DNA from: Pedobacter sp. PF22-3
GTDB taxonomy: Bacteria; Bacteroidota; Bacteroidia; Sphingobacteriales; Sphingobacteriaceae
NCBI RefSeq assembly: GCF_026239555.1
Contig: NZ_JAPIVP010000003.1
Coordinates: forward strand, 248,001-312,000
Reading direction: 5' to 3'
DNA length: 64,000 nucleotides
Position numbers and translations under genes: made by a program. Of this stretch, positions 17,354 to 26,636 are shown one piece after another (positions within the stretch are counted from its first letter, which is position 1; the number at the start of each line of letters is the position of its first letter). The notes beneath the pieces are model-generated. The model saw only the letters and a program-made list of their open reading frames with translations, made no database searches and had not been told where the DNA came from.

Positions 17354-18133
17354 ATGAATTTAGAACCAATTTTAAAGTATACCGGTATTGGTGGATTAGC
17401 CATTGCCTTACTTTTTCTTCTTTTTAAAGACATTATTAAGAAGAATATCTTTAGTAATCTGGATCAAAAGCATTCCTATCAAATTTTAAAGCTGATAATT
17501 ATCTTGATATTCATTGCATCCTCTGTTTGTATTGTTGGTTATTTTGTTACTTTAAGAGTAGAAGCAGAAGCAAAGGCTAAAAAAGATAGTATCAAAGTTG
17601 ATGATCACCATATCAATTCTAATGGAGATAACAACGCGAATATATCCGGCAATAATAACGTGGTTAATCTAGCAGGAACGACTCCTGCCTACGACCAAAA
17701 CAAGATCGAGATTGATTCACTAGCCGAATTTTTGGAAGAAAATGATGGGAGAGTTGTTTTTTTAAATATTGTATTGGGGAGCGGAGACGATCCCGAGAGT
17801 TACAAAACAATCGATGGCTTTGATTACTGTAAAACATCCATTGAATTGGGATCCACTGAAGTGAATGATAAAGGTGATTACAAGGGCTTAACATTTATCG
17901 CGCACACAAAATCAGATTATACTTATGTGGATAATGAAGATCAAAAAAAAACTAAATACTATTACTGGACTGAAGATGAGACAGAATGCACTGTAATCAT
18001 CAATAACATAAATAAAAATCTAGTTTATCGGGAACATGGACTTATCATTGTAAAAGGACGATATCTGGTCAACTATTATATTGGGGGACAAGGACATCAT
18101 GTTGCTACTTTAACCCCAAGGGAATCTACATAA
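17354..18133 (+). CDS. Membrane protein: two helices plus beta-rich C-terminal domain
   Basis: 259 residues. Helix 1 is near residues 10-26 (GIGGLAIALLFLLF) and helix 2 near 46-67 (IIILIFIASSVCIVGYFVTL). A linker rich in Asn and Gly follows (HHINSNGDNNANISGNNN). The last ~145 residues are strand-rich (LVYREHGLIIVKGRYLVNYY) and could be an OB-like or small barrel domain. The plan, two helices then a beta domain, is also that of some defence effectors such as Cap15, but no cyclase gene is nearby. It lies between the two 126-bp elements. Function unknown. Confidence 0.5.
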   Translation: MNLEPILKYTGIGGLAIALLFLLFKDIIKKNIFSNLDQKHSYQILKLIIILIFIASSVCIVGYFVTLRVEAEAKAKKDSIKVDDHHINSNGDNNANISGNNNVVNLAGTTPAYDQNKIEIDSLAEFLEENDGRVVFLNIVLGSGDDPESYKTIDGFDYCKTSIELGSTEVNDKGDYKGLTFIAHTKSDYTYVDNEDQKKTKYYYWTEDETECTVIINNINKNLVYREHGLIIVKGRYLVNYYIGGQGHHVATLTPREST

Positions 18134-18447
18134 CCTGACTATGTTTAATCAAGCTATAAATAACTTGTTCAATATTTATATAATGCATACCCTTAATTGA
18201 TTTCCCATATTTTATAAACTGCAACACAGAAGAAAGGTCATACAAATTGAAATACAATTTCTGAAGTTTCAGATCATCTCCACATCCATTATGCAGCCGG
18301 AAATAGACCAGATAACTTTCCAGCAAACTTCTGGTTATGATATTGGCAGTGGCCTCGTCGAAAACAGCATTGCCATCATCGATATCCAAAATTTCGTTAA
18401 AAATCTTGATCGGTTGATCGCGCGCAGCCGAAAATTACAGGCAATAA
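18126..18447 (-). pseudogene. Truncated hypothetical gene, C-terminal part only
   Basis: The frame is open from 18447 (after a TAA) to the stop at 18126, but the first ATG is at 18389, in the middle of coding-like text (PIKIFNEILDIDDGNAVFDE). The helical content (ITRSLLESYLVYFRL, then LKLQKLYFNLYDLSSVLQF) suggests the end of a larger alpha-helical protein. The missing front would lie where the second 126-bp element now sits (18489). The stop overlaps that of the convergent membrane gene by 8 bases. Confidence 0.45.
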
Positions 18448-18488
18448 CGTAATGGATATTATTGTGCAATATCGAAACATTATCATTA

Positions 18489-18614
18489 TTGGAAAAACCA
18501 CAATCTACTGACCCCTCTTCGCCAAAAATAAATTATTGATTACTTTATGATAACCAGTCTGTTTTGAGGTCTTTTGAAATTGGCGGAACGGGGTCAATCA
18601 AATTGGTTTATCCA
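18489..18614. mobile_element. 126-bp MITE-like element, copy 2
   Basis: Direct-oriented copy of 16848-16973. The two differences are adjacent (GGTGTC against GAGGTC near 18567). Both terminal inverted repeats are intact. Confidence 0.75.
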
Positions 18615-18693
18615 AACCTATGACTTTCTTTCAGGTAATTTTCAGCTGAAAGAAAGACGGCCTTGCCTTGCGCTACTTTTTGCTCGTTATAGT

Positions 18694-19131
18694 TTACTGC
18701 TCCCCGGATGCTTCGTCCGCTGATGATCCTTGTAACCATGTGTCTGAAAATTGGTTTAACTTGTTTTTAATTTCGGTAATTTTTGTATCCACAATATCTT
18801 TAACGAGCCTGTAGCTTTCCATCAGCAATTTACTGCCCGGTGTTGTGGCATAGCTGTTGATCTTTTTGGCAATCTGGTTCAGGTTACTGCCTATGGCACT
18901 CAGCTCATTCTTTAGCAAGATCATTTCTTGTATAAACTCATCAAAGGATTGGTTACGGGTAATAACCGTAACAGGTTTTTCCAGTATTATTTTTCGCAGA
19001 TAACTGCTCAGGTCTTTACAAGCTGTTTTTCTGAACCTATCATTGATTTTGCTGGCTTCTGTTTGCGTTAACCGGATGTGTAGCCATTCAGTTCGTTTAG
19101 GCTCGTTTCGCCTGGTGTTTTTGCCTATCAT
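18694..19131 (-). CDS. mobC: MobC-like plasmid mobilisation protein
   Basis: About 145 residues from ATG 19131; an upstream ATG at 19176 is possible. RTEWLHIRLTQTEASKINDR resembles a ribbon-helix-helix start. The later ELSAIGSNLNQIAKKINSY is the hallmark of MobC relaxosome proteins (G-x-N-L-N-Q-I-A-K-x-x-N). MobC helps the relaxase open DNA at the origin of transfer. No intact relaxase follows; the only candidate is the truncated piece at 14.4-15.0 kb, so it is probably orphaned. Confidence 0.7.
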   Translation of the reverse strand: MIGKNTRRNEPKRTEWLHIRLTQTEASKINDRFRKTACKDLSSYLRKIILEKPVTVITRNQSFDEFIQEMILLKNELSAIGSNLNQIAKKINSYATTPGSKLLMESYRLVKDIVDTKITEIKNKLNQFSDTWLQGSSADEASGEQ

Positions 19132-19176
19132 AAATGCATTGTATTGAGATTGTCCTGATAGCTTAGCAAGTGTCAA

Positions 19177-19341
19177 AAAAAACGAGTTTCGAGGTTTTCA
19201 TATGCCAAAGCCGAGTTCCGAGGCTAGGTTTGAAATCCGTTTGTATCACAAACGTACATTTCACTCCGCCAAAAAAACAGGCGGCGTACCCTAACCACAT
19301 CAGGATAATGCTGATTTAAAAATGGTGATACAATTGATGAG
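19177..19341. other. Possible origin-of-transfer region
   Basis: Upstream of the MobC-like gene are two related strings (CGAGTTTCGAGG and CGAGTTCCGAGG) and an imperfect CGCC/GGCG pairing near 19268-19287. Origins of transfer of mobilisable elements often sit here, but I see no decisive nick-site motif. Confidence 0.25.
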
Positions 19342-19548
19342 TTAAATGCCAGGATTCAGACCTGAACTTAGTCGTGAAATTGGCTGCCTTATGGGTAGCG
19401 TTTCGATAAACTTTTCAAGGTTCAACGGAAGAAATCCCCTGAGCTTGGAGCGGATCTTTTTACGTGGTGCGGTAACGATCCTTTTGATCTTTGGGTAATA
19501 CTTGCCGTTAAACTCACGGCCTTTTAGTTCTGTTGTATTGTTGTTCAT
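19342..19548 (-). CDS. Small basic hypothetical protein
   Basis: 68 codons, strongly basic (YYPKIKRIVTAPRKKIRSKL). It lies upstream of the MobC-like gene on the same strand. It may be a small plasmid-type protein or a fragment; the last 20 residues look less coding-like. Confidence 0.35.
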   Translation of the reverse strand: MNNNTTELKGREFNGKYYPKIKRIVTAPRKKIRSKLRGFLPLNLEKFIETLPIRQPISRLSSGLNPGI

Positions 19549-19669
19549 GGCTCAATGATTTTGATTGAGCCAAAGTTGATGAGTGATGGAACGGGTTTAT
19601 GGGGAGTAGATTGGGGAGTTGTTGAACAATTTTAACCAATAAACTTATTCAATACCATACGAATTACAA

Positions 19670-19677
19670 TATATTTG
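19670..19677 (+). promoter_or_regulatory. -7 box TATATTTG very close to a start codon
   Basis: An exact TAnnTTTG match ending five bases before ATG 19682. If used, the transcript would begin at or near the start codon (leaderless). The -33 region is poor. Confidence 0.3.
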
Positions 19678-19681
19678 AAGT

Positions 19682-20461
19682 ATGAAATTAACGTCAAACT
19701 CGATAGAAAAATTAGCTCCATTTTTGCTTGATCGTAATGGCAAGCAATTGGTAAGCCTTTTTAATGATTACGGAGCTCTCGATAAATACGAATATAGTGT
19801 AGGCTTGCCAGATATTGGAAAGAAAAATGGCCAACGACCATCAAAGACGCAATACATAGAGCATCGCTTAAATGAGCTATCTGGAAAACCTGAATTAAGA
19901 AATTTGCTAACTGACGTAATAAATGATCTTAAGGGATCTGAGGATGCAATTTCAAAAATAAACGACATCATCAATAGGGAAAACCTCCAAGTTATTGAAG
20001 TAGACGGAACGTATTCCATCCAGGGCGGTGTGGTCGTAAAAGCAATGGATACCGTAAACAACCCTCACTTTCAGGGCATTCAGGATGAGATTTTGGTAGT
20101 TTTAGATTCGGCACAAGTTTCAATTTCAGTTGCGATTGCTTGGTTTACAAATGACGTTCTTTTTAATAAGTTGGTAGAAAAATCAAAAGCCGGCGTCGAT
20201 GTTCACGTGGCTATCTTCGACGATGGTATCAATAAAAAGCATGGTGTAGATATTAGCCAGCTAAAGCATTCAAAAATCGGAGGAAGTAGAAAAGGTTTAA
20301 TGCATAATAAATTTTGTATCGTAGACAATCAAATTGTTGTTACTGGATCATATAATTGGTCAACGAATGCAGAAACCAGAAATGATGAAAACATTACAGT
20401 GCAACAAGATCCAAAATCAGCTACCAAATACTCATTAGAATTTAGAAGGCTTATCTCATAA
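19682..20461 (+). CDS. PLD-family (HKD) protein with extra N-terminal domain
   Basis: 259 residues. Residues ~110-259 are one phospholipase-D-like domain: H208-x-K210-(x4)-D215 in MHNKFCIVD, then GSYNWS at 222-227. Single-HKD proteins of this kind usually dimerise and act as nucleases or phosphodiesterases. Residues 1-105 are helical (QYIEHRLNELSGKPELRNLL) and recall N-terminal domains of abortive-infection proteins, a weak likeness. The stop lies 34 bases before the large STAND gene, so the two are probably one operon; the PLD protein may be a second effector. Confidence 0.75.
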   Translation: MKLTSNSIEKLAPFLLDRNGKQLVSLFNDYGALDKYEYSVGLPDIGKKNGQRPSKTQYIEHRLNELSGKPELRNLLTDVINDLKGSEDAISKINDIINRENLQVIEVDGTYSIQGGVVVKAMDTVNNPHFQGIQDEILVVLDSAQVSISVAIAWFTNDVLFNKLVEKSKAGVDVHVAIFDDGINKKHGVDISQLKHSKIGGSRKGLMHNKFCIVDNQIVVTGSYNWSTNAETRNDENITVQQDPKSATKYSLEFRRLIS

Positions 20462-20495
20462 ACAATAAACCAGCTATACTTTAAGAATATCAACA

Positions 20496-23400
20496 ATGGA
20501 AAATTCTTTTACAGAAATATATGGCCGGGACGCCTGGGGCACGGTTAGAGGTTTTGTTTATCAGGTAGATTTTACCATCAACCGCTGGCTGAATCTAAAT
20601 GAGGATCAGCACCTTGAACTGGAATGTGGTGAAGATATTGATGTGGTATGTAATGACATCATCACTAAAAAGCAATCCCGTGAACTTGAACAATTCAAAT
20701 ACAGAGAATCAGAAATCAGCCTCAACAGGGCTGAGACTTTGGAGATTTTAAAGAACTTTTTTATCCATAGGAAAAACAATCCCAATATAAATTTGATCTT
20801 TCGGTTTGTCACCAATACACAATATACGATAGAGCGAAAAGAACTTTTTGGCGACGGTACAAAAGGTATAGATGCTTGGATAGATTTACACCAGCGAAAA
20901 AACCTTGACCCGGCTGACAGCAGACTTCAAATAATAAAAACCCATCTGATCAGAAAAGCTAAAGAACAAATTGTTGAGAAAACTGATGAATTAAAACCTG
21001 CAGAAATCATAGCACAACAGGAATGGATTGATTTTTCGGCATTTCTTGAAGACGATCAAAATGTTATCAGATTCATTCAAGGTTTTGAGTGGTCATTTAG
21101 CAATGAGGATCATGTAGAACTTGCAAACACATTACATAAAAAATTATGTGATCAGCATGGAGAAGCAAAAGCTCGACTGATTTATTCCAGATTATTTTTA
21201 TTCGTCTTCAAGCTTTTATCACAAAGGGAATTAAAATCACTAACCAAACAGGACTTATTAGATCAATACCAGTTACCTCAGATTTCGTCTATAGATTTAG
21301 AATTATTTAACCAAATCATTGGTCTTTTATCAGTGGTTCATACCAAAATTCAGGAAATTGAAAACAAGGTTGAAGGCAATACGCAAAATATCGCAACTCT
21401 ATTTACTGACCTAAATGCGATAAAAAAAGATGCGATTTTCGAATTCAGGCTTAATAATGTGGCTATTGATGCACCTGAACCTATAATTAATGGTTCTTCA
21501 CGTTCTTTAAAGGTCACAACAATCAAATCCTTTTTCGAATTACATAGTTGGATCAATTTTTATGGCATTAACGGCTGTGGGAAATCACAAATGGCTGCTT
21601 TGGTTTGTCGAGAGTATGAAAACTACCATTGGCTTGATATGCGTGAATTTAATCAGTTCTATGATAAATCGGCATTACTGCTCGAAGCCTTTCTTCTTTC
21701 TATCTCGGGTCAAGTGATACAGCACAATCGTCAGTCATGGATAGTTCAGGTACTTGCACAATTGCCAAAAGGTACAATACTTGTCCTAAATGACCTTCCT
21801 GAATTGCGAACAGACGAACCAGCGTTCCAACATTTGGTGAATACATTGGCATTAAGCTGTCAACATTGCGGCATTAAGTTACTCACAACCTGCAACTACA
21901 AGATCCCAAACAATTTAGTCGGCGCTTTAACCTCAAATAACTTTCATGAATACACAGACTTTACATTTACCGACCAGGAAATAATCGATCTGCTGGACAA
22001 TAATAAAATTGTTAAACAGACTGAACTTTTTGTTTCACTAATCGCTATAAAATCTTCGCGCAACCCAAGGTTAGTGCTTGCTATGGTTCAATACCTAGGA
22101 TCAAAAGGTAGAGAAAATGAATATCAAACAGTTTTAGAGAGTCTTTCTGAGGATGGATTTGCAGGAGATGTTATTGAGGATATACAGCGGTCGGTCCTCC
22201 GGTATGTTGACGATCAACAAAGCCGTGAACTGCTCTATCGTCTTAGCCTGATGAATTGGGCATTTGGAATGACAGAAGTAAAGGCTGTCAGTACTGTTGA
22301 GACTGTAATCAGTTCGCCCGCTGAAAAATTGCAAGTCCTTTTAAATGTATGGGTTCAGCCGGAAGATAACAGAAAATATCAGGTCTCTCCTCTTGCTTAT
22401 AATTTAGGCGAAAATAACCTCGCTGCAACTACTATACAGCACGCGAATGTTGCTATCGCCGATGCAATTTTGTCTAAGAAAAAGGTAAATCAGATTACGG
22501 CCACCAGAGCAATCTTTGCTTACATTAGAGGAAAAGATACCGACAGTGCAGTTTCGCTGCTGTATAATGTTCTTCAGAAAGCGCAAGAAATAAGTGCAAT
22601 GGAAAACATTGATAAATGGGGCTTTCTCAAATTCTGGGTTGGTACAGACCTTCCTGAAGGAACAGCCGTAAGTCTTCAAACAGTATTGATCAATGAACAG
22701 ATCAGAATTTTCAAAGCCTTAGGACGGGATCTCACTCCGTTTTTTGAAAAGATCAAAAGGCTTTCTAAGAACAGAGACCTTACCGTATCAGAAGCAGTAA
22801 TTGTTCGATTGATGGCCGTTACCCACGCTATAGATACAAATTTTCGTGACACTTTTGATTATCTTGAATATATCATTAGCCATTATCATGAATTACCTAT
22901 TGAACTTAAAGAGGGTATTTCACCAGATCTTTTCATTGCACTGCTTTGGGTGCCTATCAAGGATTTGAAGACCTTTGAAGAAATTCAACAATGGCTTAAT
23001 CTATCTGAGAAGTTTAAGGATACATTTAATCTTTTCCTTTTTGAGAATGAAATCGCAGAGGATGCGATATCGTTGCTTTGTGATTCAATCATTAACCAAA
23101 CAGCTACTTCGGAGAACCAAAAGGAGCAAACACTGGCTATCCTATATGATTTTTTCGAGAAACATCACGACCAAATTTTAAAAGCTTTAGTAATCAAACG
23201 CCAAGTTCAACTGGCATTTTGGAAAAACAAGGATCGGGTTCGAGCTGTTAAATTGACATTTGACGAACTGGGCAGTACAAACAACAATGTAGGCAGGTAT
23301 CTATTGCATGAAAATCTAGGAAAGTTATTTCATCGTTCAGGAGATCTAACAAACGCCTATCAATGGCTTTCTGAAGCCTTAAAGTTTCAATGCGGAGAAC

Positions 23401-24752
23401 AAATAAACTATACTGACACGTTAATTTACGCTGCCGCCTCTATATCTGGTACTAATCCTAGCAAGGCTATCCATTATTGTTTGGAAGCTGTTTCGGTTGC
23501 CGAAAACCGGATAGATTTTCATGAAATAGATTATATAATGATGCTCGGCGAACTAGCTGTATCTTATTGGGTTAACAAACAATATAACAAAGTATTTGAA
23601 ACCTTCGAAATGGTAGTCTGCAGATTGTTTGCCGCCAAGATACATCCGGTAAACGAACGATGGATTAAGCCATTTCTACTTACGGGACACATGACAGGGT
23701 ATATTGCCGGAACCTTATCTGAAGGCAGAATCCCACAAATCGATGGTGATGATTTTTTTCCGCCATATCAAGGTGTCTATTTATTTTACGAGGGAAATCT
23801 AACCGACAAGTATGAGCCAAAAAATGACGCTATTGTATTTGCCCATCTCGCAACTATCTCTGAAATCCTAGGAAAGCTAAAATCAGCTTATGAATATTCA
23901 CTAAAAGCATTCGATGTTGCCAGAAAAGATAGTGATCAGAATATTTTCTATATGATTTCGACATCATGTGCGCAATATTCCATCGTTTATTATAAGCCAA
24001 GACCAGCTTTTGAAGCTTATTTATACAATGCCGTAATTGCCAGTCATCTTCATGGAAGCCCAGCAGAAAAATACGACCAAATCCAAAATTTGGATTTAAA
24101 GCAAATTTTTCAAACTAAGGCAACTGAAGAATGGAAATCTGGTGAACAAACGGCCATTTCATTCGCAATACTTTCCCTTGTCATCAGGTTGCTTCTAGCT
24201 TACATCCAGCAGGACACTGACAGGGAAGATATGAGGAAGCAGTTTATGGAAATGTTAGAAGATTATCTTCCGGATGCAGTTGACAACGTTACATTTGAAG
24301 TGATACAGGAAATAGTCACGAAAATCATTACCAATAAGATCAGTACCACAGAATTAATACAGCGCGGAAACGTTTTTAGTGGACATGGTAAGCAAGCACT
24401 TCACAACCTGTGTATTCTCGGGGTTATTTTTCTTTCGAATAACAGAAAAGAGCAAATTACCCAACTTATTAACGGAATACCTTATTTACATAATCTTTTC
24501 CGCACAAACAGCCAAAGTATAATCCGTCACGTACTTGTTCCATTTGTATCTGCCATATGCCTTCCAGTGCTAAAAGCAGAATTTTTCGGCAACAAAGAGG
24601 AGATGGTAGAATTAGATAAAATATTTCAAAAAACTGATAATTTGGATCCACATCTTATTCAAGCAATGATCAGGGCAACTATTGATCAGTTTGAAGAATT
24701 TGAGGTTATTGAAAGTCGTAAAGCCTGGTTATTCAGAAACGAATTTATTTAA
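20496..24752 (+). CDS. STAND ATPase with N-terminal Cap4/DUF4297-like nuclease (Avs2-like)
   Basis: 1418 residues. Residues ~10-110 look like the Cap4/DUF4297 nuclease: GTVRGFVYQ at 15-23, ECGEDID at 43-49 and LEQFKY at 64-69 (D...E-Q-x-K). A coiled segment follows near 285-320. The NTPase has P-loop GINGCGKS at 357-364 and Walker B LVLNDLPE at 429-436, with N-D replacing the usual D-D/D-E. The C-terminal ~800 residues are helical, with TPR-like pairs near 955-1060 (LFHRSGDLTNAYQWLSEAL). This matches the plan of Avs2-type sensors. It follows the PLD gene by 34 bases and ends in a strong terminator. Confidence 0.8.
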   Translation: MENSFTEIYGRDAWGTVRGFVYQVDFTINRWLNLNEDQHLELECGEDIDVVCNDIITKKQSRELEQFKYRESEISLNRAETLEILKNFFIHRKNNPNINLIFRFVTNTQYTIERKELFGDGTKGIDAWIDLHQRKNLDPADSRLQIIKTHLIRKAKEQIVEKTDELKPAEIIAQQEWIDFSAFLEDDQNVIRFIQGFEWSFSNEDHVELANTLHKKLCDQHGEAKARLIYSRLFLFVFKLLSQRELKSLTKQDLLDQYQLPQISSIDLELFNQIIGLLSVVHTKIQEIENKVEGNTQNIATLFTDLNAIKKDAIFEFRLNNVAIDAPEPIINGSSRSLKVTTIKSFFELHSWINFYGINGCGKSQMAALVCREYENYHWLDMREFNQFYDKSALLLEAFLLSISGQVIQHNRQSWIVQVLAQLPKGTILVLNDLPELRTDEPAFQHLVNTLALSCQHCGIKLLTTCNYKIPNNLVGALTSNNFHEYTDFTFTDQEIIDLLDNNKIVKQTELFVSLIAIKSSRNPRLVLAMVQYLGSKGRENEYQTVLESLSEDGFAGDVIEDIQRSVLRYVDDQQSRELLYRLSLMNWAFGMTEVKAVSTVETVISSPAEKLQVLLNVWVQPEDNRKYQVSPLAYNLGENNLAATTIQHANVAIADAILSKKKVNQITATRAIFAYIRGKDTDSAVSLLYNVLQKAQEISAMENIDKWGFLKFWVGTDLPEGTAVSLQTVLINEQIRIFKALGRDLTPFFEKIKRLSKNRDLTVSEAVIVRLMAVTHAIDTNFRDTFDYLEYIISHYHELPIELKEGISPDLFIALLWVPIKDLKTFEEIQQWLNLSEKFKDTFNLFLFENEIAEDAISLLCDSIINQTATSENQKEQTLAILYDFFEKHHDQILKALVIKRQVQLAFWKNKDRVRAVKLTFDELGSTNNNVGRYLLHENLGKLFHRSGDLTNAYQWLSEALKFQCGEQINYTDTLIYAAASISGTNPSKAIHYCLEAVSVAENRIDFHEIDYIMMLGELAVSYWVNKQYNKVFETFEMVVCRLFAAKIHPVNERWIKPFLLTGHMTGYIAGTLSEGRIPQIDGDDFFPPYQGVYLFYEGNLTDKYEPKNDAIVFAHLATISEILGKLKSAYEYSLKAFDVARKDSDQNIFYMISTSCAQYSIVYYKPRPAFEAYLYNAVIASHLHGSPAEKYDQIQNLDLKQIFQTKATEEWKSGEQTAISFAILSLVIRLLLAYIQQDTDREDMRKQFMEMLEDYLPDAVDNVTFEVIQEIVTKIITNKISTTELIQRGNVFSGHGKQALHNLCILGVIFLSNNRKEQITQLINGIPYLHNLFRTNSQSIIRHVLVPFVSAICLPVLKAEFFGNKEEMVELDKIFQKTDNLDPHLIQAMIRATIDQFEEFEVIESRKAWLFRNEFI

Positions 24753-24776
24753 GAAATGATGATATAATTCACGACT

Positions 24777-24815
24777 AAAACCCTGCAATCGCACAATTAG
24801 CAGGGTTTTTATTTT
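24777..24815 (+). terminator. Terminator of the PLD-STAND operon
   Basis: AAAACCCTGC / GCAGGGTTTT stem 25 bases after the stop codon, with a T-rich tail. It is nearly identical, loop included, to the hairpin at 12935-12967. Confidence 0.85.
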
Positions 24816-24954
24816 TAGGGGTTATGCCAAAATATGTATGAAATCGCATATAAAATGTGCGTCATTCGGAGCGTCGTTCTTTATAATTGGATATGAGTTT
24901 TTAATATTTAGGGTCGATCGAAAAACCATTTAGTAAACAGGATTGTTTAATTCA

Positions 24955-26217
24955 TCAGTTTGCTGCATTTCTAAATAGCATATGCGCATCGCTTTCCTGA
25001 TAAAAGGCTTTGTAATCTTTGATATTTAGCATATCATTAACGGCTTTGGCTTTATCTACACTTTTATCATAATAAGCTTTGCAAATTTGATATCCTACCC
25101 AGTAACCTAAGTCAGCCGGCTTATCAGCAGTTTCCTGGTTCGAATTTGCTATCCAGTTATAACTGCGTTTCAAATACATCTCCTTTTCAAAATCGGTCCA
25201 TATTTGTTTTTCTTTACCTTTGGCCCATACGTGCAAACGCGGGTTAGCGTTACTGCCCGAAATTAGTTCCCCAATAAAATCGGCCATGCCTTCTATCATT
25301 ACACCGCATAAAAGCGAAGTATCTCGTTTCATCCCATTCTGATTAAAATGGATCAGCTCATGTGCTATTGTGTTGGGCAAATTGGATAGATTGTTATAAT
25401 TGTTATTTTGCCAAAGCGTAAGTTCTGTTACTGGGATATCGGATGTACGCACGCCCTGATCAAGACCTATTATTAGTCCGCTTTCAGTCGATGTGCCACC
25501 CGATGTAAAGGCGCCAATCACAAAATAAACGTCGGGGAAATTAGCTGCTTGGTAGAGTTGTTTAAACTTCACAAAGCTAGCTATCATCTGTGGCTTTAGC
25601 GACTCAACCATAAAAGTGTTTTTACGGATTGCGGCGTAAAACTTAGGCTTACCATCGTGCGTTTTCACGAATTTTTTTAAGCTGCCTACCTTTATGGCAA
25701 AATAGTCCTGCAAGCCAACTGTGCCTGGCTCTAAGTAATATTTTTTATAAATAGCTAAACGATTGGCTGTGTCCTGATGTGCAAGGTCATATGCCTTCCA
25801 GAAATTTTTGATATCGGTGGTAACAAGTTTAGCTTTCAGCGGATCATTTGTACTGGCCTTGATATTTCCAATCCTGGCAACTAGTTTAGTCCATTCTGGC
25901 ATGAAATGCAGTGCATCAAGATCGGTGTCTACCTTTAGGTGTGCTCCATCTTTATAACCATTTTCAACCGCTTTTTTCAGCAGAAGCATAGCGCTATCGG
26001 CTTTACCGCTTAAGGCATAACAGCAGGCAGCATTATAATATTCATTACGTTTTAAAGATTTAAATTCTTCGGTTTCGGCAGCAAGCAAATAATAACGACC
26101 TGCAGCAACATAACTTTTAACTGCGTATAAGCTATCAGCTTTTCTGCTCTGAATATTTTGCGCAAAACCACATGTACTAATTAATAATAAAAACGATAAA
26201 TAGATTTGTTTAAGCAT
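24955..26217 (-). CDS. Secreted TPR plus HExxH peptidase-like protein (DUF2268-like)
   Basis: 420 residues with an N-terminal signal peptide (IYLSFLLLISTCGFAQ). Residues ~30-115 form TPR-like helices (YYNAACCYALSGKADSAMLL). A zinc peptidase domain follows: TIAHELIHFNQ gives H-E-x-x-H, and EGMADFIGEL supplies the downstream glutamate. The layout suits DUF2268-type gluzincins. It is likely periplasmic or surface-exposed, as no lipobox cysteine is seen. Not evidently part of the defence genes; the substrate is unknown. Confidence 0.7.
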   Translation of the reverse strand: MLKQIYLSFLLLISTCGFAQNIQSRKADSLYAVKSYVAAGRYYLLAAETEEFKSLKRNEYYNAACCYALSGKADSAMLLLKKAVENGYKDGAHLKVDTDLDALHFMPEWTKLVARIGNIKASTNDPLKAKLVTTDIKNFWKAYDLAHQDTANRLAIYKKYYLEPGTVGLQDYFAIKVGSLKKFVKTHDGKPKFYAAIRKNTFMVESLKPQMIASFVKFKQLYQAANFPDVYFVIGAFTSGGTSTESGLIIGLDQGVRTSDIPVTELTLWQNNNYNNLSNLPNTIAHELIHFNQNGMKRDTSLLCGVMIEGMADFIGELISGSNANPRLHVWAKGKEKQIWTDFEKEMYLKRSYNWIANSNQETADKPADLGYWVGYQICKAYYDKSVDKAKAVNDMLNIKDYKAFYQESDAHMLFRNAAN

Positions 26218-26636
26218 AAGTTATTTTATTGAGGTCGGGTTATAAAAGTCATTTTTTTAATTATATAGTAAAAAGACAATCCAATTTATTTGCCGTTGCT
26301 TCTAGGAATAAATTTATTTTTAAGTTGGTTAATAAGCAGGAGAAATCATAAATTATTAAATATCAATCAATGACTTGTAGTCGCTTAAACAATAAATTGT
26401 TCTTTCAAAATTAGTTAAATCATGTCAAAATAACTGGTGCCCAATTTGGTGCCCCATATAAAATGATCATTAACTATTATTTTTAACTTGCTCATTTAAT
26501 GACGATTGCGATATGTAGGTGTTATACCAGCAGGAATTAAAATTTTGATGACAAAATAGCCAGTATTGTTAATCCTTAAAAGGTATTTTTGAAGTTATAA
26601 TTGCTGGCCTAAAAACTTCGCACATCGGTTTCAGCT
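26218..26636. other. AT-rich intergenic region, nothing recognised
   Basis: About 420 bases without a sustained frame, a clear hairpin or a known repeat. Confidence 0.4.

Noticed and set aside
20496-24752. CBASS operon call because of the Cap4-like nuclease
   Set aside because: No cyclase (CD-NTase) gene is present; the nuclease is fused to a STAND ATPase, which fits an Avs-type sensor.
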